Shown: positions 10,265 through 20,403 of the stretch, in pieces | How positions within the stretch are numbered: position 1 is the stretch's first letter | Layout of the letters: each line of letters begins with the position of its first letter | Assembly: GCA_900557195.1 (NCBI GenBank) | Contig: USRT01000003.1 | Coordinates: 1-64,000, forward strand | Reading direction: 5' to 3' | DNA length: 64,000 nucleotides | Source of the DNA: an uncultured Clostridium sp. | Lineage (GTDB): Bacteria; Bacillota; Clostridia; TANB77; CAG-508 | The notes under the pieces: model-generated | Database searches by the model: none | Told to the model about the DNA's origin: nothing | The model's input: only the letters and a program-made list of their open reading frames with translations | Program-made: the position numbers and the translations under genes

Positions 10265-11018
10265 TCAGTACAATATATATAAATCAAATTTTTATTTATT
10301 TACTCTAAATAGAATTGTTGAAGTAATAGTATATATATTTGTATGGCAAGCAATATATAATCAAACAGGAGAATTAGCAGGTGGATTTTCGATAAATCAA
10401 ATGATTACTTATTATATTTTATCAGTAACTATTAGTCCACTTGTACATTGGGGAATAAATGAAGATATAGCATATTCTATAAGAAATGGACAAATTAATA
10501 AAGAATTGTTAAATCCAATTAGTTATTTTAAATATTATTTTGGTATAAATTTAGGAGAGATGGGATTTGCATTAGTAGTTGGAATTGCAACTTTTATAAT
10601 ATGTAGCATATTCTGGAGTGTAGTATTTCCATCAAGTTTAGGAAGGTTTATGATGTTTATAGTAGTAATATTACTTGGAATACCAATAACATTTTTCTTA
10701 CAAATGATAGTTGGAATAACAGGTTTTTATACTAATTCAATTTGGGGAATGCAAATACTAAGAAAAGCAGTTATTTCTATATTTGCAGGTATGATAGCTC
10801 CAATAACATTATTTCCTAATTGGTTTCAGAAATTAGCCAATATATTACCATTTAAAGAATTAATATATACACCAATAAATATATGGTTAGGACAAGTTCC
10901 AATAAATGATATATATTTTATAATAATTAAGCAAGTAATATGGGCAATTATTTTATATAGTATAGCAAAGATATTTTTTAATCATGCTGTTAAAAAGGTA
11001 ACAATAAACGGAGGATAA
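10224..11018 (+). CDS. ABC-2 family permease, subunit 1
   Basis: This is a 264-residue integral membrane protein with about six hydrophobic segments, of the ABC-2 permease type (COG4587-like) by length, by segment pattern and by its place after a COG4586-like ATPase. AAGGAG at 10208-10213 supports ATG 10224, which lies inside the end of the ATPase gene. The second permease starts two bases after its stop. Confidence 0.85.
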   Translation: MIKSMIALAKMQFSQYNIYKSNFYLFTLNRIVEVIVYIFVWQAIYNQTGELAGGFSINQMITYYILSVTISPLVHWGINEDIAYSIRNGQINKELLNPISYFKYYFGINLGEMGFALVVGIATFIICSIFWSVVFPSSLGRFMMFIVVILLGIPITFFLQMIVGITGFYTNSIWGMQILRKAVISIFAGMIAPITLFPNWFQKLANILPFKELIYTPINIWLGQVPINDIYFIIIKQVIWAIILYSIAKIFFNHAVKKVTINGG

Positions 11019-11019
11019 A

Positions 11020-11814
11020 ATGACAAGAGTATTATATAATATAAAATTATATTTTTCATTTCTATTAGCATCATTAAAAGAAATACTTATTTATAGAGTA
11101 GATTGTATAGTTGGAGTAGTATCACAAATTATTAGCCAATTAGTTGAAATTATATTTATATGGATAGCGTTTCAAAATACAGAGAATTTAGCCGGATGGA
11201 ATTTTAAACAAGTTTTCTTATTATATGGAATTACATTAATTGCAATAGGAATCGCAGATTTTTGTTTTGATGCATTATATGATTTAGGACCTAAATATAT
11301 AAAACAAGGTGAATTTGATAAAATTATGTTAAGACCAGTACATCCATTATTATCAATAATAGGGAGTTCTAGAGCTTTTACAGCAATAGGATATTTAGGA
11401 TTAGGATTTACAATTACTATTAGTATGTTTATAAAACTTAGTATACCAGTAACAATATTTTTAATACTAAAGATATTATTTTTTAGCGTAATAGGAGCTT
11501 TAATAGTAGGAGCGATTAATACAATTTGCAGTATTACATCTTTTTGGACATATAGATCAAATGAATTTATATGGTCATTTTTCAAGATGTATACATTTGC
11601 TCAATATCCAATAGACATATATAACAAATTTATTAAAATATTAATTACAGTAATTTTGCCATTTGCATTTGTATCATATTATCCTACTATGGATTATTTA
11701 GGAATAAATACATATATGACATATTTATCTCCAATTATAGCTATTATTTTATGGATCGTTGCAGTTAAACTATGGAATTTTGCTTTAAAGAAATATAGAA
11801 GTACAGGGAATTAA
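11020..11814 (+). CDS. ABC-2 family permease, subunit 2
   Basis: This 264-residue protein has about six TM helices. Motifs such as GEFDKIMLRPVHPL in the first cytoplasmic loop are shared by COG3694-type ABC-2 permeases. It completes a three-gene exporter with the ATPase and the first permease. Its ribosome site (GGAGG) lies within the last codons of the preceding gene. No obvious terminator follows before the acquired Spo0A-like gene. Confidence 0.85.
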   Translation: MTRVLYNIKLYFSFLLASLKEILIYRVDCIVGVVSQIISQLVEIIFIWIAFQNTENLAGWNFKQVFLLYGITLIAIGIADFCFDALYDLGPKYIKQGEFDKIMLRPVHPLLSIIGSSRAFTAIGYLGLGFTITISMFIKLSIPVTIFLILKILFFSVIGALIVGAINTICSITSFWTYRSNEFIWSFFKMYTFAQYPIDIYNKFIKILITVILPFAFVSYYPTMDYLGINTYMTYLSPIIAIILWIVAVKLWNFALKKYRSTGN

Positions 11815-12038
11815 TATTATAAATAAGTATATTTTATAATGGTAAGAATAATTATTTTGTTATGCAATATTTTAAAAATATAAATATACATTTATTATTA
11901 ATAGAACTTACTAAATAATGTACTATAAAGAGAAAAAGCTAATCATATTGTAACATTGAAATTATAGAAAAGGATGTTGACATAATATATAATGAAAATA
12001 TCAGAGGATTCTGAAATAATTAAATGAGGTAAAAGAAA

Positions 12039-12527
12039 ATGACAAAGGAACAAATGATCCAAGAGATGGAGGAGTTGGAAACACGCCTTCGGAAACTGAG
12101 AAAAGAGGTTACCATGATGCCAACAGACGAAAAGCCAATTAGCATTGCAAGTAGAGTGGAGGATGTTAAAACTATGTCTTTAGGAATTGACAGAGTTGTA
12201 ATTTACAATCTTCACGAATTGGGTATACCATCTAACTTGAGTGGTTATAAATACCTAAAGACAGCTATAAAGCTATTGGTTGATGGTAAAGTTTCGAGTA
12301 ACTTTTCGGTTACTAAGGAATTGTACCCAGAAGTGGCAAAATTGCATGGTAAAACTTCACAACAAGTTGAACGTGCAATTAGACATGCTATCGAGGTTGC
12401 ATATGACAGAGGTGATCTGAAGTTTTGGGAAGATCTTTTTGGATGTTCAGCATCGTACAAGAAGGGGAAACCAACAAATTCAGAGTTCATCGCAACTATT
12501 GTGGAGTACATAAGTAATTTTACCTAA
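12039..12527 (+). CDS. Spo0A C-terminal-domain protein without receiver, probably acquired
   Basis: Residues about 45-160 match the Spo0A DNA-binding effector domain, including HELGIPSNLSGYKYL, VTKELYPEVAKLHGKT and QQVERAIRHAIEVAYDRGD. The normal N-terminal phospho-receiver is absent and is replaced by a short Lys/Glu-rich coiled coil (residues 1-30). It could bind 0A-box-like DNA without phosphorelay control or oppose a host Spo0A, and both ideas are inferred. GAGGTAAAAGAAA precedes ATG 12039. Codon use is higher-GC than neighbours, with an in-frame CGG read as Arg (12090-12092). A strong terminator follows. Confidence 0.85.
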   Translation: MTKEQMIQEMEELETRLRKLRKEVTMMPTDEKPISIASRVEDVKTMSLGIDRVVIYNLHELGIPSNLSGYKYLKTAIKLLVDGKVSSNFSVTKELYPEVAKLHGKTSQQVERAIRHAIEVAYDRGDLKFWEDLFGCSASYKKGKPTNSEFIATIVEYISNFT

Positions 12528-12532
12528 GTAGA

Positions 12533-12566
12533 AGGCGTTACCGATTAATTGGTAACGCCTAATACT
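12533..12566. terminator. bidirectional terminator
   Basis: AGGCGTTACC at 12533-12542 pairs with GGTAACGCCT at 12551-12560. It lies between the convergent Spo0A-like and phosphatase genes. Confidence 0.85.
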
Positions 12567-12593
12567 ATTTTTAACTTTCTTCTTCAAGCACAC

Positions 12594-13127
12594 TTATCTA
12601 AAAAGTGTAGTGTATTCATTAAGGTTAATAGTAAAGTGTGCAAGATTATTACTAACCGGTTTAATACCAAGCATTTTAGCCAGTGTGCGCATAAAGCCAT
12701 TATGTGTTACAACGAGAATTGTCTCTTCACCCGTATATTTTTCCGCCATAGAGGCCAAAAAACTCAAAGCTCGTTTTTCGACACTTTCGTTACTTTCTGC
12801 TCTTTCTGGAGCATAGATACCTTTTTTGAATTTTGCCCTTAAGTCCTGATCTACGGAAGTTTTAGGAACACCTTCCCAAACACCAAGGCATATTTCAATA
12901 ATTCTGTCATCAACTGTAAAGTGTGCATTTGGAAAGATTGCATGTAGTGTCTGATGAGTTCTCTTAAGTGGTGAACAGTAATAGGCGTCAAATTCAGGAA
13001 ATTCATTCCTTAAATTTTTAGCAAGTTCTAAGCCTTTTTCTGAAATGTTACAATCAGAAAGTCCACAAAAAAGCCCATTTCTGTTAAACTCAGTTTCTGC
13101 ATGACGTAAAAATGTAAGTGTTGCCAT
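12594..13127 (-). CDS. histidine phosphatase family protein, probably acquired
   Basis: The 177-residue protein has the N-terminal FLRHAETEFN motif (phosphorylated His) and a later VVTHNGFMRTL, the hallmarks of the phosphoglycerate-mutase-like histidine phosphatase family. Its substrate cannot be read from sequence. On the minus strand AAAGGATG precedes the ATG at 13127. The gene lies 36 bases after the 351-aa unknown gene on the same strand, so they are probably co-transcribed. Base composition matches the acquired group and not the AT-rich native genes. Confidence 0.88.
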   Translation of the reverse strand: MATLTFLRHAETEFNRNGLFCGLSDCNISEKGLELAKNLRNEFPEFDAYYCSPLKRTHQTLHAIFPNAHFTVDDRIIEICLGVWEGVPKTSVDQDLRAKFKKGIYAPERAESNESVEKRALSFLASMAEKYTGEETILVVTHNGFMRTLAKMLGIKPVSNNLAHFTINLNEYTTLFR

Positions 13128-13163
13128 AAAATTTCATCCTTTCATATAGCTTGTTATAGCTTC

Positions 13164-14219
13164 TTAGAATACTTCAAATCCTCTTGCTGAAATAGAAGCA
13201 AGTTGCTTGAGTTCTGCCACTATTTTAGCGGGATTCTTTACGAGAATATTTTTTACACATGTTTCAAGAGATGTCCTTTCAGCTCTATTAAAAGCATCTA
13301 CTCCAATTGAAAGACTGACATTAGAATAAAGAACCTTTTTGCCAATACATATTCCTTTGTCAGATGTGTAGTGAATGTCTCCATCATAGATTTCGACACC
13401 AAAGCCATGAGGGAAATACTTTGTAGTCTCAAGGGGCTTTACTAGATAAATGTTTTTACCAGGAGCTGTAAGTAAAGGGACAATTCCATCTGTTTCCCAC
13501 TGTACTCCAATGCAAACTGTGTTTCTATCAGGCATCCCATAATGTTGAACATTAAGAATTTCCTTATCAGATACGCCTTCAAGAACAGATTCACAAAAGT
13601 CAGAATTTCTTTTCCGATTAAATGGAAGCAAATTCTCTGCAATCGAATAAAAATTCTCTGCACTAGAACCTGTAATGTAGTGTAAGCTTCTATTAGGGTC
13701 ATTTGGAAGTACAACTTTTTTTATTTTGTCTTCATACCAAACCCCTTTATAAGGATAAAGCTCGCTTCGATATTCATTAGCGCTTGCATGTACGACAAGA
13801 TACTGACCTTCTTCTAAATAGCCATCACCATTAGAGTACATTAATGAGACAAAATGATTGCCTCTATTAAAGTTATTCCATGTATAAGGCTTAGGACTTT
13901 TCTCCATTGCAGAGAAAACTCTTGTCTTAAAATCTTGTACTGAAATTTCGCATCGGAGTTTAAAAATTACAACTCCACACACATTTACAGTTGTGCCAAC
14001 AGGTACAAATGGTTCTTTTGTGTCAGTTACTTTAGTTACTGTACCAGTAAAATGTCCATCAAGCATTCTTGTAACATTGTGAGCAGGACAAGCATCTGTC
14101 ATAACTGTAATTTCTACATTATCAGAGCCTGATGCAATCCGAAGTAACTCTTCAGTTCCTTTCAAAGCTTCAAGTATCATTACCTGAGTTTTGTCATTCA
14201 AAGAAAGGTTTGTAATCAT
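13164..14219 (-). CDS. conserved-looking unknown protein, probably acquired
   Basis: I do not recognise this 351-residue protein. It has no signal peptide and no membrane segment. Notable stretches are a DACPAHNVTRMLDGHF region near residues 41-56 and NRGNHFVSL near 118-126. The latter only faintly recalls the metal-binding GxNHF of RtcB ligases, without the rest of that family. AAAGGAGATATCT on the minus strand supports the ATG at 14219. It appears to be the first gene of a two-gene unit with the histidine phosphatase. Two in-frame CGG codons (14141-14139 and 13616-13614) must be Arg for the frame to hold. Confidence 0.7.
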   Translation of the reverse strand: MITNLSLNDKTQVMILEALKGTEELLRIASGSDNVEITVMTDACPAHNVTRMLDGHFTGTVTKVTDTKEPFVPVGTTVNVCGVVIFKLRCEISVQDFKTRVFSAMEKSPKPYTWNNFNRGNHFVSLMYSNGDGYLEEGQYLVVHASANEYRSELYPYKGVWYEDKIKKVVLPNDPNRSLHYITGSSAENFYSIAENLLPFNRKRNSDFCESVLEGVSDKEILNVQHYGMPDRNTVCIGVQWETDGIVPLLTAPGKNIYLVKPLETTKYFPHGFGVEIYDGDIHYTSDKGICIGKKVLYSNVSLSIGVDAFNRAERTSLETCVKNILVKNPAKIVAELKQLASISARGFEVF

Positions 14220-14509
14220 TAGTAGATATCTCCTTTTAATAAAATAAGATTTTTATGATGAACTATATAAGATATTTCATCATAGATTGTTGAAATTAAA
14301 TTTACATAATTAAATTATAAAAAGTATAAAGACTAATATCAAAACCTAAAAAATATCAAATTGATAATTTTTTTATCAATTTAGAAAAATAATAAATTGA
14401 TTTAAAATATAAAGGATAGTATAATTTAATATAAGAAAGTCAATATATTATATTTAGCAGAAAATAGAATTTTTGTATAATGTAATAAAAACTATTATCT
14501 GGAGGTATT
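14220..14509. promoter_or_regulatory. divergent intergenic region with promoter-like sequence
   Basis: No gene was seen. The sequence TTGTATAATGTAATAAAAAC near 14472-14491 provides a TATAAT-type -10 about 30 bases before the STAND gene, and GGAGGT follows at 14502-14507. A short inverted repeat ATCAATTTA/TAAATTGAT flanks 14360-14403. Confidence 0.5.
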
Positions 14510-16795
14510 ATGAATAGTGATGAATTATTAAAACAAAAAAGATCAAATATATTATCCGAATTAGTAAATAAAATAAAGGAAGCAATTAATAAAAATAAAA
14601 TTAAAGGTGAAAAATCTAGTAAGATATTTATTTATTCTAGACTTGCAGATTATACTTTTTATTCAGAAGTAAGTATAAGAAAATTTTTAACTGGTATATT
14701 ACCAAAAGATATATCTAGTTTTATAGAAGGTATAATTGCATATTCTAAATATGTAGGAATAGAAGAGGAATATCTGCAAGAGTTTGCAAAAGCATATGTT
14801 AGTGCTGCAAATGCAATTATCATAAGGCAAGATAGTAAAATAAAAACAAGAAATAATTTAATTCCGCAAGATTTAACTTCCATCATAAGACCAAAAAAGT
14901 TAACAGAATTTTTAGATAACTTTTTAAAAGATGATGTAAATATTTCATATATATATGGATATAGTTTAACCGGAAAAACAAAATCTGTAATGGCATATAT
15001 AAGTGATGTAATAAATAGAAATGTTTATGAAAATATTATGTGGCAAGAATTAAAAGAAGAAAATCAAAAAGAATCTATATATGATCTTATTCTTAATTTT
15101 ACAACTAGCAATAAAGAGAATGTAGATAGAGAAATTAAGGAAGAGGTTTGTATAAACTTTCTTAAAAATTCAAAATCTATCATTGTATTAGATTTTGATC
15201 AATATGAAATAAAAAAAGATGTATTAAGTTTATTAAAAGAAATTGCTAAATATGCTAAAATAATAATAATATCATCAAATCCTTTTAATAAATATGAAAA
15301 AGAACTAGAATTTTATACAAGGACTTTTTCTACAAACAACTTTATAGAGAAACAGGAATTTGAAAAGATGCTAAGACTAAATAATCTTGGAAATATGGTT
15401 TTAGATAATAAACCAGAATTAATTGAAAAATTATATATTTTAAGTGGAGGATTTCCTTTTGTAGCAACATATATACTAAAACAGATTATTGAAGAAAATC
15501 AAATGGGAATTCCATTAGATGAAGCAATTGAAGAACATTCAAATTATGATACAAATGAGTATGGAGAATTGGCTTCTAAGATAATAGAAAAGAGCTGGAA
15601 TGGGTTAAGTAATTTAGCAAAACAAATTATTATTACTTGTTCAAAATTTAAGTATTCTGTATCTAGTAAATTAGTTGCACACATTTGTAGTATAGAAGTA
15701 ACAAATCCAAAATGGAGAGAAGCTTTAAAAGAATTATATGATAAAGATTTAATTACTTCGATAATATTAAATAATCCAAGATTTGATGTTAATAATATGA
15801 TTAAAGTTTTAGTATTAACATATAGTAAAGAAGAATATGATGAAAAGAATTTTGTAAGTAAAATATCAGAGTATTATGTAAAATTATCTAGGAACATTGG
15901 AGAGTGTTATAATGATTTAGATAAACTAAAGATATTAGATGATATAGATGAATGGAATATAGTATTACAAGTATTAGATTACTTAGAAAGTTCTAAAAGG
16001 TATAAAGAATATATAAGTATAGTAAGAGAGTTAAAATATTATATCTATGTACGTGGTATGTGGAAATTAGGTGATGAATCTTTACATTTAAAAAGAGTTC
16101 TGTTAGCAAAGAAAATAAATAATAAAACAGAGGAACTAGAAGGATTATGTGATTATATAAACATATGTTCAAAATCCAAAAATAAGCAAGAAGCAGAAAA
16201 ATATCTAGAAGTAGCTAAAAAAATTGTAGATGAAAATTATGGTAATATAGATAAAAGAGTTATTTGCTTATATTTTCATGTACAAGCATTATATCTAAAT
16301 AATTGTTTAGGGGATTATAGACAGGCCTATGATATATGGGTAAACAATAGAGAAAAATATTTTGACTATGTAAATGAATATAGAAAATTAGTTAATAGGC
16401 TATGGGAAGATAGATGTTACCTAAAAATTGAAAAGAATATAGATAAGGTATGTGATAGATTAATAGAAAGCCTAAATAATGCCAAAGAGAAAAATTTTAC
16501 TAGATGTATTGTTGATTATGAATTATTAATAGCGAGTAAAAAGGTTGAAAAATTTGAAGAAACAAAGGATATAAATTGCTTGAATGATGCTAAAATATGG
16601 CTAGAAGAGGCAAAAGAAATTTTAGAATCTAATAGTAAGGATATTAGAAATGAAGCTTTTTATTATAGACTAAAAGCTATAATAGGTAATTATGAAAATA
16701 ATCTAGAAGAAAAAAATGAATTTATAGAAAAGGCAATAGAATTATATGGTTTAATGAATTGTAAACAGGATATAGAATTCTTACAAAATATATAA
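14510..16795 (+). CDS. STAND-type ATPase with TPR-like C-terminus
   Basis: The 761-residue protein has an N-terminal helical region (1-115). A nucleotide-binding domain follows, with Walker A GYSLTGKTKS near residue 154 and Walker B SIIVLDFDQYE near 225. A winged-helix-like segment covers about 350-430. The C-terminus is a helical repeat (about 470-760, EAEKYLEVAKKI and similar) that looks like TPR. This NB-ARC-like order is typical of STAND switches, which act as transcription regulators or as antiphage (Avs-like) sensors. No effector domain such as a nuclease, TIR or protease is visible. A small membrane protein is encoded 51 bases downstream and may be a partner. GGAGGT precedes ATG 14510. 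Confidence 0.7.
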   Translation: MNSDELLKQKRSNILSELVNKIKEAINKNKIKGEKSSKIFIYSRLADYTFYSEVSIRKFLTGILPKDISSFIEGIIAYSKYVGIEEEYLQEFAKAYVSAANAIIIRQDSKIKTRNNLIPQDLTSIIRPKKLTEFLDNFLKDDVNISYIYGYSLTGKTKSVMAYISDVINRNVYENIMWQELKEENQKESIYDLILNFTTSNKENVDREIKEEVCINFLKNSKSIIVLDFDQYEIKKDVLSLLKEIAKYAKIIIISSNPFNKYEKELEFYTRTFSTNNFIEKQEFEKMLRLNNLGNMVLDNKPELIEKLYILSGGFPFVATYILKQIIEENQMGIPLDEAIEEHSNYDTNEYGELASKIIEKSWNGLSNLAKQIIITCSKFKYSVSSKLVAHICSIEVTNPKWREALKELYDKDLITSIILNNPRFDVNNMIKVLVLTYSKEEYDEKNFVSKISEYYVKLSRNIGECYNDLDKLKILDDIDEWNIVLQVLDYLESSKRYKEYISIVRELKYYIYVRGMWKLGDESLHLKRVLLAKKINNKTEELEGLCDYINICSKSKNKQEAEKYLEVAKKIVDENYGNIDKRVICLYFHVQALYLNNCLGDYRQAYDIWVNNREKYFDYVNEYRKLVNRLWEDRCYLKIEKNIDKVCDRLIESLNNAKEKNFTRCIVDYELLIASKKVEKFEETKDINCLNDAKIWLEEAKEILESNSKDIRNEAFYYRLKAIIGNYENNLEEKNEFIEKAIELYGLMNCKQDIEFLQNI

Positions 16796-16846
16796 ATAGA
16801 AAATGAAATAATAAGATAGTTATGTCTCGAGAAAGGAGAAAGTAAA

Positions 16847-17212
16847 ATGGGGGGAATTAGTGTAGTATTATTGGCGATACTAGTAATGTTGGTTTTTGCA
16901 ATAGTATTTATAATAGTGGGAATTTTGGCTATAATTATGTTTATAGTAGCTACTATATTAACAATATTGTTTATAGTAAAAAGAGAAGAAAGGAAAGCAA
17001 GTGGTAAACAGTTAGGCGGAAAAGTAGCGATACCAGTAATTTTATATTTAATTAGTATACCAATATTAATTCTAATGGGAATTTATATATTTTCATTTAT
17101 TGTAACAGATAGCAATATAAGTGATAATATACAATACTATGATAGTGATAATCATAATAACAGTATATATTATGATTATGATGATACAGATTACATTTAT
17201 GATACAATTTAA
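16847..17212 (+). CDS. small membrane protein with Asp/Tyr-rich tail
   Basis: The 121-residue product has two long hydrophobic spans near residues 5-45 and 60-85, separated by the basic loop KREERKASGKQ. The C-terminal 35 residues are rich in Asp, Asn and Tyr. No family was recognised. GAAAGGAG precedes ATG 16847. Position directly after the STAND gene suggests co-transcription and perhaps a membrane effector role, which is inference only. Confidence 0.65.
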   Translation: MGGISVVLLAILVMLVFAIVFIIVGILAIIMFIVATILTILFIVKREERKASGKQLGGKVAIPVILYLISIPILILMGIYIFSFIVTDSNISDNIQYYDSDNHNNSIYYDYDDTDYIYDTI

Positions 17213-17325
17213 AAATGGACAATGTGGACATAGGAACAGTTTTCTCTTGTTCACATTTATCAACTAAACTGTATCATAAATAAATTTGTGGGCAAGAGAA
17301 CCGTCCATATGTCCATTTTCGTAAA
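17213..17325. repeat. REP-like inverted repeat, possible terminator
   Basis: AAAATGGACA-TGTGGACA...TTCTCTTG at the left recurs inverted at the right (CAAGAGAACCGTCCATATGTCCATTTT). Related pieces lie at 44103-44123 and 46260-46287. It resembles the dispersed GGACGGTTCT palindromes common in clostridial intergenic DNA. Confidence 0.6.
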
Positions 17326-17415
17326 TTTCATGTGAATTGTAATAATACCATCTTGAAAATTTATATATAAGATGGTATTATTTATTTTGATTTTAAATAA
17401 GAAGGAGAAAAGTAA

Positions 17416-20015
17416 ATGTTAAAACTTAAAAATATAACAAAAGAGTATCAATCAGGAGATACTAAAGTTATGGCATTAAAAGGAATAGATATTGAATTTA
17501 GAGATAGTGAATTTGTATCTATTTTAGGTCAAAGTGGATGTGGTAAAACCACTCTTTTAAACATTATAGGAGGACTAGATAGATATACTAGTGGAGATTT
17601 AATAATAAATCGGAAAATCTACAAAACAATTTAAAGATAAGGATTGGGATGCATATCGTAATTATTCTGTTGGGTTTGTATTTCAAAATTATAATTTAAT
17701 CCCACATCAAACAGTACTTTCTAATGTAGAACTTGCACTTACACTATCTGGTGTTTCAAAAGAAGAAAGAAGAAAAAGAGCAATAAAAGCATTAGAAGAT
17801 GTAGGACTAAAAGAACAAATACATAAAAAACCAAACCAAATGTCTGGAGGACAAATGCAAAGAGTTGCAATAGCAAGAGCTTTAGTAAATGATCCAGATA
17901 TTATTTTAGCAGATGAACCTACACGGTGCCTTAGATACAGCTACAAGTGTACAAATAATGGAAATATTAAAAAATATTTCGAAAGATAAATTAATAATAA
18001 TGGTAACACATAATCCAGAACTTGCAGAAAAATATTCATCTAGAGTAATTAGAGTATTAGATGGAAAAGTAACATCAGATTCAAATCCATATAAAAGAGA
18101 TGAAGAAAAAGAGCCAAAGAAAAAAGTTAAAACAGGTAAAACATCTATGAACTTTTTTACAGCATTATCTCTTAGTTTAAATAATTTAATGACTAAAAAA
18201 GGAAGAACTATTTTAACATCATTTGCAGGAAGTATAGGAATTATAGGTATAGCCCTTATTTTATCATTATCAAATGGAGTTCAAAACTATATTAATAAAG
18301 TACAAGAAGATACACTTTCATCATATCCAATTACAATAGAAGAATCTACAATAGATATGGCAAGTATGTTAGAAGTAATGATGGACGAAGGTACAGATAA
18401 TTTAAATCATGAAGATGGAAAAATATATTCTAAAGATGTAATGAATGAAATGATCAGTACTTTATCTAACAAAATACAAACAAATAATTTAGAAGAATTT
18501 AAAAAATATATAGAAGAAGATGGAAATGAAATTAAGAAAAATTCAAGTGCAATTCAATATACTTATAATCTAAATATTAATTTATATAAAGAAGATACTA
18601 CAAATGGAATAGTTAAAGTAAATCCAAGTACTGTAATGAATAGTATGGGAATGGGAAATACGATAGAAGAACAAAATTCATCACCAATGGCAAGTTCTTC
18701 TATGATGGTATCTCAAACTGATGTATGGGAAGAAATGTTAGATAATGAAGAGTTATTAAAATCACAATATGATATTGTAGCAGGAAATTGGCCAAAATCA
18801 TATAATGAAGTTGCTTTAGTAGTAGATAAAGATAATCAAATAAGTGATTATACATTATACTCTTTAGGACTAAAAGACCAAAAAGAACTTGAAAAAAAAT
18901 GGAATGCAGTAAAAAGAGGAGATAAAGTAGAAGCAGATGAGCAAACTGTTTATACTTATGAAGATTTATTAAATCTTTCGTTTAAACTAATATTAAACAC
19001 AGATTATTATGAAAAAACAAATAATATGTGGGTAGATAAAAGTGAAGATGAAGAATATATGAAAAAGAAAATTGCAGACGCAGAAAACATAAAAATATCT
19101 TGTATAATAAAACCAAACGAAGAAAGTGTTGCTACATCTGTAAGTGGTGCGATAGGATATACCAAAGAATTAAAGGAGTATGTAATTAATAAAATTAATG
19201 AACAAGAAATTGTAAAAGAGCAAAAACAAAAACCAGAAGTAAATATATTTACAGGAATAAATTTCCCTAAAGAAGATGAAAATACCAAATTTGATTATTC
19301 AAATTTAACACAAGAACAAAAAGCATATATGAGCAGTTTATCAAGTGAAGAAATGGCAAAATTAATGCAGTCTTTTACTAAAAATCAAAAGGCTACATAT
19401 GAGGATAACTTAGAAACTTTAGGTGTAGTTAATTTAAGTAAGCCATCAGGTATTAATATTTATGGAACAAATTTTGATGCAAAAGAAGTAATTGCAGATG
19501 AGATTGAAAAATACAATCAAAAACAAAGAGATGAAGGAAAGGAATCTAATGTAATTAATTATACTGATATGGTTGGTATGATGATGAAATCTGTAAGTGT
19601 AATTGTTAATATGATTAGTTATGTATTAATTGCATTTGTAGCAATATCATTAGTCGTATCATCAATTATGATTGGTATTATTACATATATTTCTGTTTTA
19701 GAAAGAACTAAAGAAATTGGTATATTAAGAGCAATAGGAGCTTCTAAAAAAGATATATCTAGAGTATTTAATGCAGAAACATTTATAATAGGCTTAGCAG
19801 CAGGACTTTTAGGAATTGGAGTTACAGTCCTTTTAACAATTCCAGTAAATGCTATTATAAAAGCGGTTGCAAATGTATCTGGAATAGCAAGTCTTCCAAT
19901 AGGTGGTGCAGTTATATTAGTAATAATTAGTATGATTCTTACAATTATTGCAGGTTTAATACCATCAAAGATGGCAAGCAAAAAAGATCCTGTGGAAGCA
20001 TTAAGAACAGAATAG
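17416..20015 (+). CDS. MacB-type ABC protein: ATPase fused to FtsX permease, two CGGN +1 sites
   Basis: Two slips, at C17611 (AAT-C-GGA, Gly66) and C17924 (ACA-C-GGT, Gly170), unite three open segments into 865 residues. The ATPase has Walker A GQSGCGKTT, signature MSGGQMQRVAIARA, Walker B IILADEPTGALD and MVTHNPE. The second slip falls inside the Walker B/D-loop, so the enzyme cannot work without it. A long permease follows: TM near residues 275-295, a large extracellular region, then three TM helices near the end with the FtsX motif RTKEIGILRAIGASKKD. Such proteins export peptides or act in envelope stress. AAGGAG precedes ATG 17416. Confidence 0.88.
17611..17614 (+). other. CGG +1 frameshift site 3 (CGGA, Gly66 of MacB-like protein)
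   Basis: Codons run ATA AAT [C] GGA AAA. The nonamer AATCGGAAA also occurs in the gene at 13164-14219, where CGG must be Arg. Confidence 0.85.
17924..17927 (+). other. CGG +1 frameshift site 4 (CGGT, Gly170 of MacB-like protein)
   Basis: Codons run CCT ACA [C] GGT GCC within ADEPTGALD, the invariant ABC Walker B/D-loop. Confidence 0.9.
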
Positions 20016-20099
20016 TGTTAATGTAGGAAATAGTAGTATAAATTATCAAAAAAATAGTATTTAAGTAATCAGTTTCTTATAAGAAGATGATAAACAAAA

Positions 20100-20142
20100 A
20101 ACAGTATAGTATTTAAGTAAAATACCATACTGTTTTTTTTAT
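20100..20142 (+). terminator. terminator after MacB-like gene
   Basis: AACAGTATAGTATTT pairs with AAATACCATACTGTT and is followed by eight T. Confidence 0.9.
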
Positions 20143-20403
20143 TATATAGAACTAACTATAGTAAGTTTTTATATAAAATAAAATTTTTATATTAATAAAA
20201 TAATTGTTTATAACTTTTAAAAAAATTAGAAAGTAAATGATCAAAGTAGTATCAATAGAACATACGAATTATTAGATATATAGTATATATCAAAATAGAT
20301 TTTATGAAATTAATTTTAGATACAATTTGTTAGATTTATTAAAGATAGAAGTTAAAAACATAATAAAAGCAGGAGGATTGATAGTTTCCCCCCCGCATGT
20401 GTG
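20143..20403. other. intergenic stretch without recognised gene
   Basis: AT-rich, with no supported gene. A run of seven C at about 20389-20395 is unusual for this DNA. It lies just beyond the end of the minus-strand acquired gene. Confidence 0.4.

Noticed and set aside
13164..14219. RtcB-type RNA ligase
   Set aside because: Only a short NRGNHF resemblance; other RtcB motifs and length are absent.
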